Part shown: piece after piece, positions 22,705 to 33,852 of the stretch
How positions within the stretch are numbered: the first letter of the stretch is position 1
Layout: every line of letters begins with the position of its first letter
Assembly: GCF_026213295.1 (NCBI RefSeq)
Contig: NC_079427.1
Span: 29,820,102-29,884,101 of the forward strand
Direction of reading: 5' to 3'
DNA from: Gadus chalcogrammus
Lineage: Eukaryota > Chordata > Actinopteri > Gadiformes > Gadidae
Length of the DNA: 64,000 bases
Notes under the pieces: model-generated
The model's database searches: none
The model's input: only the letters and a program-made list of their open reading frames with translations
Told to the model about the DNA's origin: nothing
Translations under genes and position numbers: made by a program

Positions 22705-22720
22705 GAATAACAGGGTCTTT

Positions 22721-24312
22721 CCTCATCCTCATCGTCATCCGCTTATCCGGGGTCGGGTCGCGGGGGGAGCAGCTCAAGCAGGGGGCCCCAGACTTCCCTT
22801 TCCCGGGCCACATTGACCAGCTCTGACGGGGGGATCCCGAGGCGTTCCCAGGCCAGTGTTGAGATATAATCTCTCCACCTAGTCCTGGGTCTTCCCCGAG
22901 GTCTCCTCCCCACTGGACGTGCCTGAAACACCTCCCAAGGAAGGCGCCCAGTGGGCATCCTTACCAGATGCCCGAACCACCTCAGCTGACTCCTTTCTAA
23001 GTAAAGGAGCAGCGGCTCTAATCCGAGTTCCTCACGGATGGCTGAGCTTCTCACCCTATCCCTAAGGGAGACGCCAGCCACCCTTCTGAGAAAACTCATC
23101 TCGGCCGCTTGTACCCGCGATCTCGTCCTTTCGGTCATCACCCAGCCCTCATGACCATAGGTGAGGATGGGAACGAAGATCGACCGGTAGATCGAGAGCT
23201 TTGCCTTGCGGCTCAGCTCTCTTTTCGTTACAACGGTGCGGTAAAGCGAACGCAATACCGCCCCTGCTGCTCCGATTCTCCGGCCAATCTCACGCTCCAT
23301 AGTACCCTCACTCGCGAACAAGACCCCGAGGTACTTGAACTCCTTCACTTGGGCTAAGGACTCATTTCCTACCCGGAGTAAGCAATCCACCGGTTTCCTG
23401 CTAAGAGTCATGGCCTCAGATTTAGCGGTGCTGATCCTCATCCCAGCCGCTTCACACTCGGCCGCCAGCCGATCCAGTGAGTGCTGAAGGTCACAGGCCG
23501 ATGATCCAATGAGGACCACATCATCTGCAAAAAGCAGTGACGAGATCCTCAGACCACCGAACTGCAACCCCTCCCCACCACGACTACGCCTCGATATCCT
23601 GTCCATGTATATCACAAACAGGATTGGTGACAAGGCGCAGCCCTGGCGGAGACGAGCACCCACTGAGAACGAAACTGACTGGCTGCCGAGAACACGAACA
23701 CAGCTCTCGCTTTGGGAGTACAAAGATTGGATGGCCCTGAGGATAGACCCCCTTACCCCATACTCCCGCAGCACCTCCCACAGTTTCTCCCGGGGGACCC
23801 GGTCATACGCCTTCTCCAGATCCACAAAACACATGTAGACCGGATGGGCATACTCCCAGGCCCCCTCCAGGATCCCCTTCCACGTCCGGGGCGAAAACCG
23901 CATTGTTCCTCTTCAATCTGAGGTTCGACGATCGGCCGAACCCTCCTTTCCAGCACCTTGGAGTAGACTTTACCAGGGAGGCTGAGAAGTGTGATACCCC
24001 GGTAATTGGCACACACTCTCTGGTCCCCCTTTTTGAACAGGGGAACCACCACCCCGGTTTGCCACTCCTTTGGCACTGTACCCGACTCCCACGCGATGTT
24101 GAATAGGCGTGTCAACCATGACAGCCCCTCAACACCCAGAGCCTTTAGCATTTCTGGCTGGATCTCATCAATCCCTGGGGCTTTGCCACTGCGGAGATGT
24201 TTGACTACCTCAGTGACCTCCACCAGGGAAATTGACGACAAAACACCATCAACCTCGAGCTCTGCCTCCAACATAGAGGGCGTGTTATTCGGATTCAGGA
24301 ACTCCTGAATCC
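22721..24312 (-). mobile_element. 5'-truncated Rex3-type RTE retrotransposon
   Basis: The copy is flanked by a 16-bp exact duplication, GAATAACAGGGTCTTT (22705-22720 and 24313-24328). Its 3' end carries GATGACGATGAGGATG, the short repeat tail of Rex3. The 5' end lacks the endonuclease. At the 5' junction, 24284-24319 forms a perfect 17-bp-arm palindrome. Confidence 0.9.
22743..24274 (-). pseudogene. Rex3 reverse transcriptase
   Basis: The 5' frame (to about 23890) reads GKAPGIDEIQPEMLKA, WQTGVVVPLFKKGD, YRGITLLSLPGKVYSKVLE and CGFRPGRG. The 3' frame (from about 23890 down to 22743) reads CFVDLEKAYDRVPREKLWEVL, RLRQGCALSPILF, the catalytic FADD (about 23518-23531), EFKYLGVLFASEG, RRVAGVSLRDRVRSS and the C-terminal RPRGRPRTRWRDYIS. 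These are the RTE/Rex3 blocks in order. A slip with loss of a few residues near 23890, right after RPGRG, is the only break. Otherwise the 380-residue C-terminal frame is intact, including the stop, so this is a relatively young copy. Confidence 0.92.
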
Positions 24313-24641
24313 GAATAACAGGGTCTTTATTAATATATAATTACAAATAAGTAAAACACTGAAATAACTACTACTAACGATAATGCAGAAAAACATGACT
24401 TGAAGAAGAAGAACATAACATGAACACAAACATAATTAAACAACATCCTATCAAGTCACTGATAAGTTTCTCCAAATTGACATTTTAAAAATGCAAAGCT
24501 TCAAAAGAGAATGATAACCTGACTATGTGCGTCCGTTCGCTGGGTGTCCGTTTTGCTTCCTTTCTTTCCCTTCCGCTTCTTTCCCTTCTGCTTCTTTGTC
24601 TTTTTCGTTGACTTCTTCCTCTTCTTCTTCCCAACGTCTTA

Positions 24642-25233
24642 CCCGGGGATTCCACCGGACGCGTTACGGCTGCGGCACGGAAAGGCTGCGACTTTGCCCT
24701 GCTTGCATTTCCACCGGGCGCGTTACGGCAGTGCAACGCTGCCTTGCGAGCCAGCCGTATTCACGCGAGATCACGAGAAATGCGATAGTCCTAAACCTAA
24801 TGTACTCACCTTCCACTCCCAAAACTACTGCAATTAAATGCCACGCTTTGTCCTTTCTGAAATTTTCCTTATAAAAAGGATGATTTGGTACATACATGAC
24901 GTTGTGATAGGCTACATGAGCTGAGTATTGTGTTTTACTTTGAAAATTGACCGGATGCTCTATGGCTTTTACTTTTTCACTTCCTGCCCTGCTCGATCTG
25001 CTCTGTTGAAATTGACGCGGTTCAGCAACGGCTTGCGGCAAAAAAAGAAATGCTACGGAATGATAGCGCTGCGGCACGGCGAGCGGCTCCTGGGACGCTG
25101 CTGAGACGTTCCGCAGCCGCGCCTGGTGGAAATGGTCTCATTGATTAGAGTGGAACCTATCTGCTGCGGTGACCGCGGCCAAGACGTGCCGCAGCCGTAA
25201 CGTTGCCGTAACGCGTCCGGTGGAATCAGGCCT
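24642..25233. mobile_element. PIF/Harbinger-type MITE, family A, copy 2
   Basis: This has the same ends and interior as 20904-21535, about 40 bp shorter. It is flanked by TTA (24639-24641 and 25234-25236). Two copies with TAA and TTA flanks fix the element ends and support the TWA target rule. Confidence 0.8.
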
Positions 25234-26504
25234 TTAGGAGGAGTCGGAGGAGTTGGGGGAGTCGGAAGACAACGACTCAGATTAATCTGAGTTTGACTTC
25301 TCCATGGCCTTAGGGGATGGTTCGGAATTTTTACTGTATAAAGGCAACACAAAGAAACATTGACCACAATAGACAGTTAGCAGAGAGGTTAAAGTAAGCA
25401 ATGGATTGGATTCAGCAAAAGGGGGTGCAGTTCACTATAAGGAAGGTGTCCCTGAAGTTCCGGACACAGTGTACATATCTATGTAACAAAGTATATTTAC
25501 TCTGTAATGGTGAAGATTTTGGAAAAAAGTAATTATTTACCTGCATTCAGATAGTTGACCTTTCAGGAAATCTCTCTCAGCTGTAAGGTCTTTAAGTTTT
25601 TCTTCTTGGCATTCCAATTTCAATCTTTACAGCTCAAGCTCGTGTTTTAAATTCTGCAGACCCAGTTTGGCAGTTGGAGCAATTTGGACAGCACCTGGGG
25701 ACAGCAAAGAAATAACAATTTAGAATTAATTTCTAATAATCGAGGTACTTCCAGTGCCAAAACACTGGAAGTACCTCGGTGGCGCACTCCAAACGATCTA
25801 AAACTTGAGTGTGGACCGATGGACACTTTCCACCCTCAACGGGTGGAATCTCAATCTTGTCTACATGGCGGAGGGGGCTGGAATTTCAAATCGGAAAATG
25901 GAGGACATTGTAACATCTGAGACCGACGTGCTCTCCAAATGTAAGTAAAATTACACATATTTGGTTTGTTTTTCAGTACAACTACAATGTTTTAGGCTGT
26001 ATCCGACCAGTGTTTTTATGTTGTTAATTCTGTAATCAGTTAGTATCAAGAACGATAACGTGAATACTGCTAGATTGCTAATACAGGCGACTAACGGAAA
26101 TGATCAGGCAGAAAAGAGAATTCCACAGAAGAAGTTCCGTCAAACTGCAAACTCATTTCCGGTAGGTGCGCGAAGGCTGTTTTGACCGTGCACCGTAGAA
26201 GTGAGAGCACTGCGCCTATAAGTAAGTGTACTGTAGGGATAATGAAGTGCACTCAATGTAAGTGCAATTACGTAAGTGGCCGATTGCAGACACAGCGCTA
26301 GTTTCATACGATAGCATAAGCTAAACATTAGCTTGAAAAAGTTCGCTAGCAAACAACTAGCTTACCTAGAACCAGCTAATGTTACTATAGCATTACATTC
26401 TTAAACTTACCAGAAGAATAGTCGTCCTGAAGTTCGGACCTCTGCCTCTTATTCATGTTGCTTGTGCCTGTCTTTTGACTGACAGTTGCTTTTTCTCTCA
26501 AAGA
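25234..26504. other. Unassigned DNA
   Basis: No gene was recognised. A perfect palindrome lies at about 25740-25777 (16-bp arms around CCAAAA). The remaining open frames are short and have no family features. Confidence 0.4.
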
Positions 26505-27129
26505 CCTGGGGTTTCATATATAACCGCACAAAACAGGGCTGAAATTGGCGAGAATGTGCGCAGCCCTAAGCAAACTCTGACCCATGCGTACGCATGGTTT
26601 GGAGGAAAAGGAGAATTGGCGACACAGATGGTGTGGTGGTGAACTGAAGTCAGACAGAAGAATTGTAGAGTGAGAAGAACGATTATGTTTTATCATCGCC
26701 CTTCATAAATTTAATTTCAACCCGTATCATGCGTTAAATCTATGTAATCAGAATAATTTAAGTGAACTGCGTTATTTCTCAGTTATAACTCCAGAAACAT
26801 CTCTGTAGAATAGAATTCTCTATTTAATCCCGTCACTCCATACTGTCCACTGACGGCGCGACTGCATGGAATAAAGCATCTGTCCAACATGTGTCAATAA
26901 CATAATATTTTTATGTGACACTGTAAACACAGAATCAAATGTCAATTAAATCCCAAGGGTGGAAAACCAAGCCACATTCCTCATCACAATCGTTGTCCGT
27001 TACTCTTGATGCTTTTCATGACAAATCAGGCATTAAAAAGGGGTTATGTTCAAGAACATTTTATGTGGGTGATTACAAACTGATTATCCAAGGTGTTCTC
27101 GGTCAGTCTTGTTACCGTAATCCTATAAA

Positions 27130-27240
27130 TACAGAGGTGAGCGCCGTGGTAATGCTGCACCATATGGCACTTCTGGCGGACCATGCAAATGGCAGGATTC
27201 GGAGGGATAGGGTCTTTAGGGACCGATTATTGGTGCATAA
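27130..27240 (+). pseudogene. Harbinger transposase N-terminal remnant
   Basis: The frame reads VVMLHHMALLADHANGRIRRDRVFRDRLLVH. The R(R)xRVFRDR block after a short hydrophobic helix is how many animal Harbinger transposases start. No DDE part remains. The tail overlaps the convergent Myb-like remnant. Confidence 0.6.
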
Positions 27241-27493
27241 AAATATGTACCTTTATGTCAGACCACTCCTTTTTTAATTCTGGGACTGTGCGGCCCGTGC
27301 TACTGACAGAGTTAACTGCTGCAGCAACATGTTGCCGCTCACTCTGCTTTTTGTTGTTGGCGATCCCAATCCCGTGACCGCCGAACAAAACAAATTTCCG
27401 GGCCTCCACCTCACCCACAAGTGTCTCCACTTCAACCTCCGGGAAATTTCGCTTTTTTGCTTTTCTCAGTCCTTCTGCCATTGTTTCCGACAA
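27227..27493 (-). pseudogene. Myb/SANT-like protein of a Harbinger element, N-terminal part
   Basis: The 88-residue frame reads KKRNFPEVEVETLVGEVEARKFVLFGGH, then ERQHVAAAVNSVSSTGRTVPELKKEWSDIK. These are the Myb/SANT-like DNA-binding helices of the accessory protein that Harbinger transposases need for nuclear import and TIR binding (family knowledge). It opens with ATG at 27493 and is truncated after the third helix. Confidence 0.75.
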
Positions 27494-27776
27494 GACATAA
27501 TACTTGCATCTGAGTCTGTTTTATATGCAGATCGCATTCATGAGGTCATTTGCATTGACCAATTATGGTTAAAAAGGGGAGTGTACAGGGCGGAATGTGA
27601 AGCTGATTCAGCTGCGCACACTGGTAGGCACTCTGTAAAGCAAAGATTGCGTACGGTGTGCGTACGCAGAGTTTTATAAGTCTGAATATTTTTTGGCGCA
27701 CGCAAAACATGGCTTTTGGGCGTACGTACACTTTTAGTAACGATCCCACGCACAGTTTTATAAATGAGACCCCTGG

Positions 27777-28148
27777 TTCGAGGTGCTGACCACTCCGACA
27801 TTTTTGGCAAACCTTTGTGAAACATTTCGTCGCATGTCCATCAAACCATCAGCTACTTGCATGAACAGAACTTCCGGTTAAAAAATTACCTTTGTTGTTG
27901 ATCTGAAGTTGAAACAATGACGAAAATTATATCAATATTATATAAAATTAGGTGCCCCGAGTACGTAGTATATATTTTTTACAGTCATAATAATTGATAA
28001 TTCATGATAATTCACCATGACCTCGCTATAATTTCTTCCAGGTTGCAAAAGCCGAAGCGTTCTCCGATGGCCACCACTAGTTAACAAACCCTTCCTTGTC
28101 ATTTCACCAGGGCAGAGCGATCGAGAAAATTTAGTAAATGGTTGGAAT
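27777..28148. other. Unassigned DNA
   Basis: No gene or repeat end was recognised. Confidence 0.35.
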
Positions 28149-29668
28149 TAATGATTTTCTTCAGGGCAGATAAGAGGAGATGGCTAGATAACATCGCAAG
28201 TCAAGCTGCAGAGGCTGTATGGACTGTCAAAGTATTTATGCAATGAAAAACCAAGACAAAGTACAGCAGTGATGGATAAGAACGGAAACCTGCTCAGTAA
28301 GAAGAAGGATGGACAGGATAGATGGACAGAGTACTTTAAAGTAGTGCTGAACAGGGAAACGCCAGGGAATCCGATAACCATCACAGACGATGTAGGATTT
28401 GATTTGGAAGACGAAATTCAGGAGATGGCAGTGACCGAACCAAAACCATGACATCACAGCGGAATTATTGAATACAAACTTGGAGTTTTCGGCAAGGAAA
28501 ATACACGAGTTGCTGTCGAAGGTGTGGAAGTTTGAGGCTATCCCAGAAGCTTGGAAAAGAGGGTTGATCATAAAGCTGCCAAAGAAAGGCAACCTGAAAG
28601 ATTATAAGAACTCAAGAGGCATAACACTGCTGTCCATCGTTGGGAAGATACTAGGACGGATTTTCATTGACAGAGTGAGAAATGGCGTTGACAAGAGACT
28701 GAGGAAGGAGCAGGCGAGATATAGGCAAGGAAGAGGAACAAGAGACCAAGTCTTTGTACTGAGGAACATCATAGAACAGGTAAACGAGTGGCAAGCAACC
28801 CTATATGTGAAATTTATAGACTTTGAAAAAGCTTTTGCTTCGGTTCACTGTGACAGTTTATGGATCAATATGCAAAAATACGGGATCCCAGAGAAGCTTG
28901 TGAGAAGCTTGTAGTGAAATTGTTCTATGAAGACTTTCAGTTTGCTGTAGAAGACCAAGGAGAGAGAGGCAAGTGGTTTGACATCACGACTGGGGTTAAC
29001 CCATTTAGGCCTAAAGTGCCTGGAAAAAATGCCTGTAAAACCTATAGGCGATTTCAGAAAAGCCCCCAAAACCTGAAGTTTTTCTAGAAATTCAGCAATT
29101 GTGTCAACGCCTACTAAATTACTGATTTCTCAGCCCCTGTAACAGATAGGAACACAATTCAAAAAGTATTTGAGAGCTGACACCTGTGGCTTTCATGGGA
29201 AATTGGATTTTTTATTTACAAATATTTACAATATTTACATACAGGTAGAAAAGTAAATAAAGTAAAAAAATATGTAAAAGTGCAGGAACAGCACAAAACA
29301 GTAAAAAAAATAAAGTATAATAAAGTGAAATAAGTATATAAGAAAGTAATAAAGTATATAATAACAAACATGGGAAGGGGAACAGACTGGGACTAAAACT
29401 GTAAACAGTCTGCGTTTTAAATTACATGCACTTGTATGTGATGACTACTGAATAAAAGTATTATGCATAATACAAATACAATTGCATTCCATCCTAAGAA
29501 GTAGCGTAATTAAAAGATACAGGCTATAATTTGGGAATGTATAGTAGCCTAGGCCTTATTGTTCTGGAGATCGCAGTTAGGTGTGAAATCCAAAGAAGCT
29601 CTATTCTTTGGAAGAGCCTTGAACATCCTGCATACGGGCCCGTCGTTGCCTTGTTACGCCACTGGTGG

Positions 29669-29947
29669 TGACATTCCAGAGAAGCTTATCTGGTTTTACG
29701 GGTGCTTTACGCATCTCCGGGACAGTAATACATCTCTTACATATAAACTGTCGTAATTTCTTATTACAGCATCATCACAATCAATAAGTATTACTATTGA
29801 TAAGTATAAGTGACATTCCAGAGAAGCTTATCTGGTTTTACGCACCCGGGTGCTTTACGCATCTCCGGGACAGTAATACATCTCTTACATATAAACTGTA
29901 GTAATTACTTATTACAGCATCATCCCAATCAATAAGTATTACTATTG
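29669..29947. repeat. 142-bp tandem duplication inside the piggyBac element
   Basis: TGACATTCCAGAGAAGCTTA starts at 29669 and again at 29811. Both copies run to AATAAGTATTACTATTG with few differences; the second has a short CACCCGG addition. Confidence 0.85.
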
Positions 29948-30292
29948 TCCTTGTCTCCAGATGGCCGCAAATCTGTCCCGGGACATATTTCTGGCGAATT
30001 GCGTCCGAAAGAGATTCTTACTCTGTCGCCAGTAATCTCTTCGCACCGGCAACACAAGCAGCCCCATTCCCATAGCCCCATTCCATACTTCTTCTTCCTC
30101 GTCGTCATTCACGAACATGTGCCTTAACCATAATTCCCGGTCAATCGGTTCGTATTCGTCATCAAAGGACTCGGCCTCATCAACATCTTCGAAGCCGAGA
30201 AACTCGAAATCGCTACCGTCAGAAAAGTCTTCAGTCTCAAATTCCGCCATACTTGCTTGAAGACATTTCTGAACTAAACTCACGAGGAACAA
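29942..30292 (-). pseudogene. piggyBac transposase, N-terminal fragment
   Basis: The 116-residue frame has an acidic N terminus (MAEFETEDFSDGSDFEF from an inner Met), then GLLVLPVRRDYWRQSKNLFRTQFARNMSRDRFAAIWR. The DYW...F...MSRDRF block is the start of the transposase core of PGBD-type proteins. The catalytic DDD region is absent, so the protein is inactive. The copy lies entirely within the TTAA-flanked element. Confidence 0.8.
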
Positions 30293-30564
30293 GTTGACAC
30301 CTATATGTGTCTATTCTGATGCATTTCATTGACGCAGAGGCCGACACTTTGGGCAAAAACCCCCCTTATACAGAAAAACGACGCAAACGCTTTCCCGTCC
30401 TTAAAGGTAGAATGACGCAACAGCGCCCCCGGCTTTAAAGGTAGAACAGCGGCAATGCTTTCCCGGCTTAAATGGGTTAAGCAAGGCTGCAATATGTCAG
30501 GGTTCCTTTTCCTGAATGTTATGGACTGGATAATGCGAAGGACAGTCAGTGAAGGACTGAATGC

Positions 30565-31769
30565 ATGGGCGTCAGTTTGGTTTGAAATGTGCTGGGGACA
30601 GAGACGCATTCGGAAGTGCATTTTTGGAAGTGCTGGGTACAATGAGGATGCACTCTTTTTTCTCTCTTTAGTGCCGGTAATGAAAGGTTCTGAAAGACGG
30701 CATAACCATGTAGCTAATTACTAAGGAATAAAATGTATACAAAATCTGTCTGCCACGTTTAATGAAGAAAACGTTTTCAAAAAGCATCGGACATATGACC
30801 CACTATGTTCTGCTCCATGTATCCAATGTTGACAACGTGACATGATATGGCTAAGCTAACAACATAAACAAGAGGAGCTAGGAAAGGAATTTAACTGCGT
30901 TTTTAAGTTTAGAAGGGCCAAAGGTGTGGCTACACACAGCACTAAAAAAAGTCGTCATGGTTGAAAAAGAAAATAATATTTGTTGCACAGCTGAACGCTG
31001 TATCACATCAGGAGCTGGCTGTTCTCAATTCATAATAATTATAATATAATATTGGTATTGGTATTATTAGTAATGGCTACTTGCCAAATCGAAAAAATAA
31101 TTCGCCGAAGACGTCGCTTAGCAACCGAACACGAATGTAGTCTACATCATTGAGAAGAGTCGTGTAATAAGTAAGGGATAATGTATAGAATGCCGGTCAT
31201 TATCGGGAAAATATGCCCCGACAGGGCGAACAGGACACCGACGCGCACTGAGGGTAATTGCTTCCCACTGAAGGTGCTTAAATTCGACCGGCGACGTTCT
31301 ATAGCCTACATTATCCGGCTTATTACACGGCTACGTGCCAAAACGAAAAAATGACTTCACATGGTGTGGCTTGTTACAATTAATTAATTTGTTACCAGCA
31401 TTCGTAGTGTTAATCAGCAGAGAAATAGTCCGCCAAAGACGTTGACGTCGCTTTGCAACCGAAGACGCTGGGGTTCAAAAGTTACCGGACTACTTGAGGA
31501 GTGATACCAAAGACGTCATTATAGGCGAAAAGTCCTTTGTTTTCCTTGACAGCGGTCAATTTATATCTAGCATTCACCGCGAAGTTGTGAAGAGCCAATG
31601 CAAGTGAACGGAGCGTTCCACGGCATTGAGAAGACCCGTGTAATAATCCAAATAATTAAACCAGATTTTCTTATTTTTATTATTATTGTTATTTTTTTAA
31701 AGTGGTGGGTACAAAATGATTCTTGACGAAATCTGGTGGGGACGCGTCCCCGGCGTAATCGACGCCTAT
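30565..31769. mobile_element. Second insertion in the RTE-like LINE (hAT-like MITE)
   Basis: The LINE frame breaks after EGLN (30564) and resumes as NGIRWKL (31771). The ends are GGGCGTCAGTTTGG...GCTGGGGACA and, inverted, AGGCGTCGATTACGCCGGGGACG. The flanks GACTGAATGC and GACAGAATGG look like a diverged 8-10 bp duplication. The interior is non-coding and holds a smaller palindromic element at 31160-31338. Confidence 0.6.
31160..31338. mobile_element. Short palindromic MITE nested in the previous element
   Basis: CGTGTAATAAG...GGATAATGTATAGAA...CCGGTC (31163-31199) is mirrored by the inverse at about 31289-31333. The middle part (GGGAAAATATGCCCCGACAGG) is also partly self-complementary. Confidence 0.6.
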
Positions 31770-32658
31770 GACAGAATGGCATTAGATGGAAGCTAACATC
31801 AAAACTTGATGACCTAAATTTTGCTGATGTGGCATTACTATTTTCCACAAGACAGCACATCCAAGACAAAACCACCAGAATGCACGAGGCAGCCAAGCGG
31901 GTAGGGCTTAGAATCAACCTTGGAAAGACAAAATTCTTAAGAATGAACGTGAAAAACCAGACAAGAATAAAAATTGATGGGCAGGTAATCGAGGAGGTGG
32001 AAGAAATTCACGTATCTTGGAGCAAAAGCTAGTTAAGAAGGAGGCGGAATGAAAGACCTAGAGACCAGGCTCTCAAAGGCAAGGGGGGCATATGTCAGAC
32101 AAAAGAGGATTTGGAACTCAAACAGCATTTTGAGGAGAACTAAGCTAAGACTATACAAGACCTTGGTGTTACCTGTCTTGCTGTATGGATGCGAGACATG
32201 GAAAATGAACAAAGGTGATGACAAATTAGTCTATGTATTCGATAACAAGTGCCTGCGCAGAATTCTCTGTGTCCGATGGCAAGATCATATCATGACTGAG
32301 GACCTGCTTAAGGGAGCTGAGATGAAGCCACTTAGTGAGGAAGTCAAGATCAGAAGATGTAAGATGATCGGCCATATCTTGAGGCATAATAGAGAAAGTG
32401 ATGGCAATATGTTAATGACGTGGGCACCGGAAGGGAAAAGAAGAAGAGGAAGACCTAGGACAACGTGGAGAAGGACCGTGGAGAAAGGGAGGAGAGATGG
32501 TGGCTGGGGCTCATGGGATGAGGTGCGAGTTGCAGCAGCAGGCCGAGAGAAATGGAAAGGTTCTGTAAAGGCCCTATGTGCCAAGAGGCATTTGGAGGAC
32601 AGGTAACAGGTAAATGTGGATTCGGATTAGGGTGGGGGCGCCAGACAACATGCAGACA

Positions 32659-33480
32659 AAGAGCAGCTCTACCGGAGCATGCCACCTCAACAGGTGCAAG
32701 TTAGCCTCCGGTTTGATATCTGCCGGATATTCGGTTTGCCACCCAATCGGATTCATCAACATAAGTGCAATACATTACGGGCTTACAATGTTGAGGACGG
32801 TTTAGGACACCGTATCGCGAAAAATCACAAACACATGTTGTCGCCATCAATGTCTGTGCAACAACGTCATTTACGTTCTGGCTGCTACCTGTTTTAGGGA
32901 CCGTCAACAAATTACACTCACCGACTGTTGGCAGAGACGTTACCATGGAATTGTTTCAGGAAATTAATCACACAAATATATTGCAATATAGTTAATCATA
33001 ATGCAGTTAATAGTTTGATTAAAAAATTATTAATTGCATCCCGTTTAACAATAATGCAATATATTAGCAAAGTTACCTGCAGTAAGTAGCAGCCCACCAT
33101 TGGCAACTACTACTACAATCAGGTGACAAAATGTATTTTTTAGTGATTTTTATGTTATTTTATATGATTTATTTCCAGAAACAATTCCATGGTAACGTCT
33201 CTGCCACCAGTCGGTGAGTGTAACTTGTTGACGGTCCCTAAAACAGGTAGCTGCCAGAGAACGTAAATGACGTTGTTGCACAGACATCGATGGCGACAAC
33301 ATGTGTTTGTGATTTTTCGCGATACGGTGTCCTAAACCGTCCTCAACATACTAAGCCCGTAATGTATTGCACTTATGTTGATGAATCCGATTGGGTGGCA
33401 AACCGAATATCCGGCGAATATCAAACCGGAGGCTAACTTGCACCTGTTGAGGTGGCATGCTCCGGTAGAGCTGCTCTTCA
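32659..33480. repeat. Inverted repeat, about 303-bp arms, 214-bp loop
   Basis: The left arm 32659-32961 reads back as 33176-33480 with few differences. Shared words are AAGAGCAGCTCTACCGGAGC, GGTTTAGGACACCGTATCGC and TACCATGGAATTGTTTC. The frames within are repeat shadows. Confidence 0.8.
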
Positions 33481-33852
33481 GCATCGCGCTAACCGGGGCT
33501 AACAGAGCCTGTCTCTTCCCGTCCTATTAACTGTACTTATGGGAGAGAGCCCGATTAAATCCGGATATTTTAATAAATTGGGTGTTATAGGTTTTAAACA
33601 ACATGTCCGAGTTATTTGAATGACAGAAGCTCCGCTATCTCGATGCTAAAGGGCTAACTGCCTGTCCCCTCCCGTCCTATTAACTGTATTTATGGCTATG
33701 CCTTTTTCTCTTTTCAATATGACCAAACACAATGGCCAGAGGACCAGCATCCTTTCTTAACTGATAAACAAAATAATCTTTGAGTTCTACATGTTCTAGA
33801 AATGTTCATTAATTGACAGTCCTAATGTTTATTTTCTTGTCTTCTGATTCTT

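Larger units (their letters stand above)
26505..27776. mobile_element. PIF/Harbinger-type element with two gene remnants
   Basis: The ends CCTGGGGTTTCATATATAA (26505) and the inverse of CCAGGGGTCTCATTTATAA (27776) match at 16 of 19 positions. The interior keeps a Myb-like gene on the minus strand and a transposase start on the plus strand, the two-gene plan of animal Harbinger elements. A related element with the same end type is at 52973-53981. Confidence 0.7.
29000..30476. mobile_element. piggyBac-type element with transposase remnant
   Basis: It is flanked by exact TTAA (28996-28999 and 30477-30480). The ends start CCCATTTAGGCC and, on the other side, CCCATTTAAGCC inverted. These are the piggyBac hallmarks. 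Removing the element and one TTAA rejoins the LINE frame (TTGV then KQGCNMSG). It contains a transposase N-terminal fragment and a 142-bp tandem duplication. Confidence 0.9.
28149..32606 (+). pseudogene. RTE-like LINE reverse transcriptase and C terminus, twice interrupted
   Basis: Part 1 (28149-28995) reads RRWLDNIASQAAEA, DRWTEYFKVVLNRE, WKRGLIIKLPKKGNLKDYKNSRGITLLSIVGKI, KEQARYRQGRGTRDQ, FIDFEKAFASVHCDSLW. Part 2 (30477-30564) continues KQGCNMSGFLFLNVMDWIMRRTV. Part 3 (31770-32606) reads NGIRWKLTSKLDDLNFADVALLFS, INLGKTKFLRMN, LVLPVLLYGCETW and RRRGRPRTTWRRTVE, stop at 32604-32606. The catalytic motif is FADV, missing one Asp codon. Frame slips and stops occur in each part. It could be the 3' half of the LINE whose 5' end is at 3437-4706. 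Confidence 0.82.

Noticed and set aside
24527..25077. Several 80-140-residue frames in MITE family A
   Set aside because: Copy 1 and copy 2 of the MITE differ by indels that break the frames, so they are not coding.
27773..27786. GGTTCGAGGTGC resembling a tRNA T-arm
   Set aside because: No A-box, acceptor stem or cloverleaf could be found around it.
32701..32946. Frames on both strands within the 300-bp inverted repeat
   Set aside because: Shadows of a non-coding inverted repeat; the matching region at 57193 does not preserve a frame.
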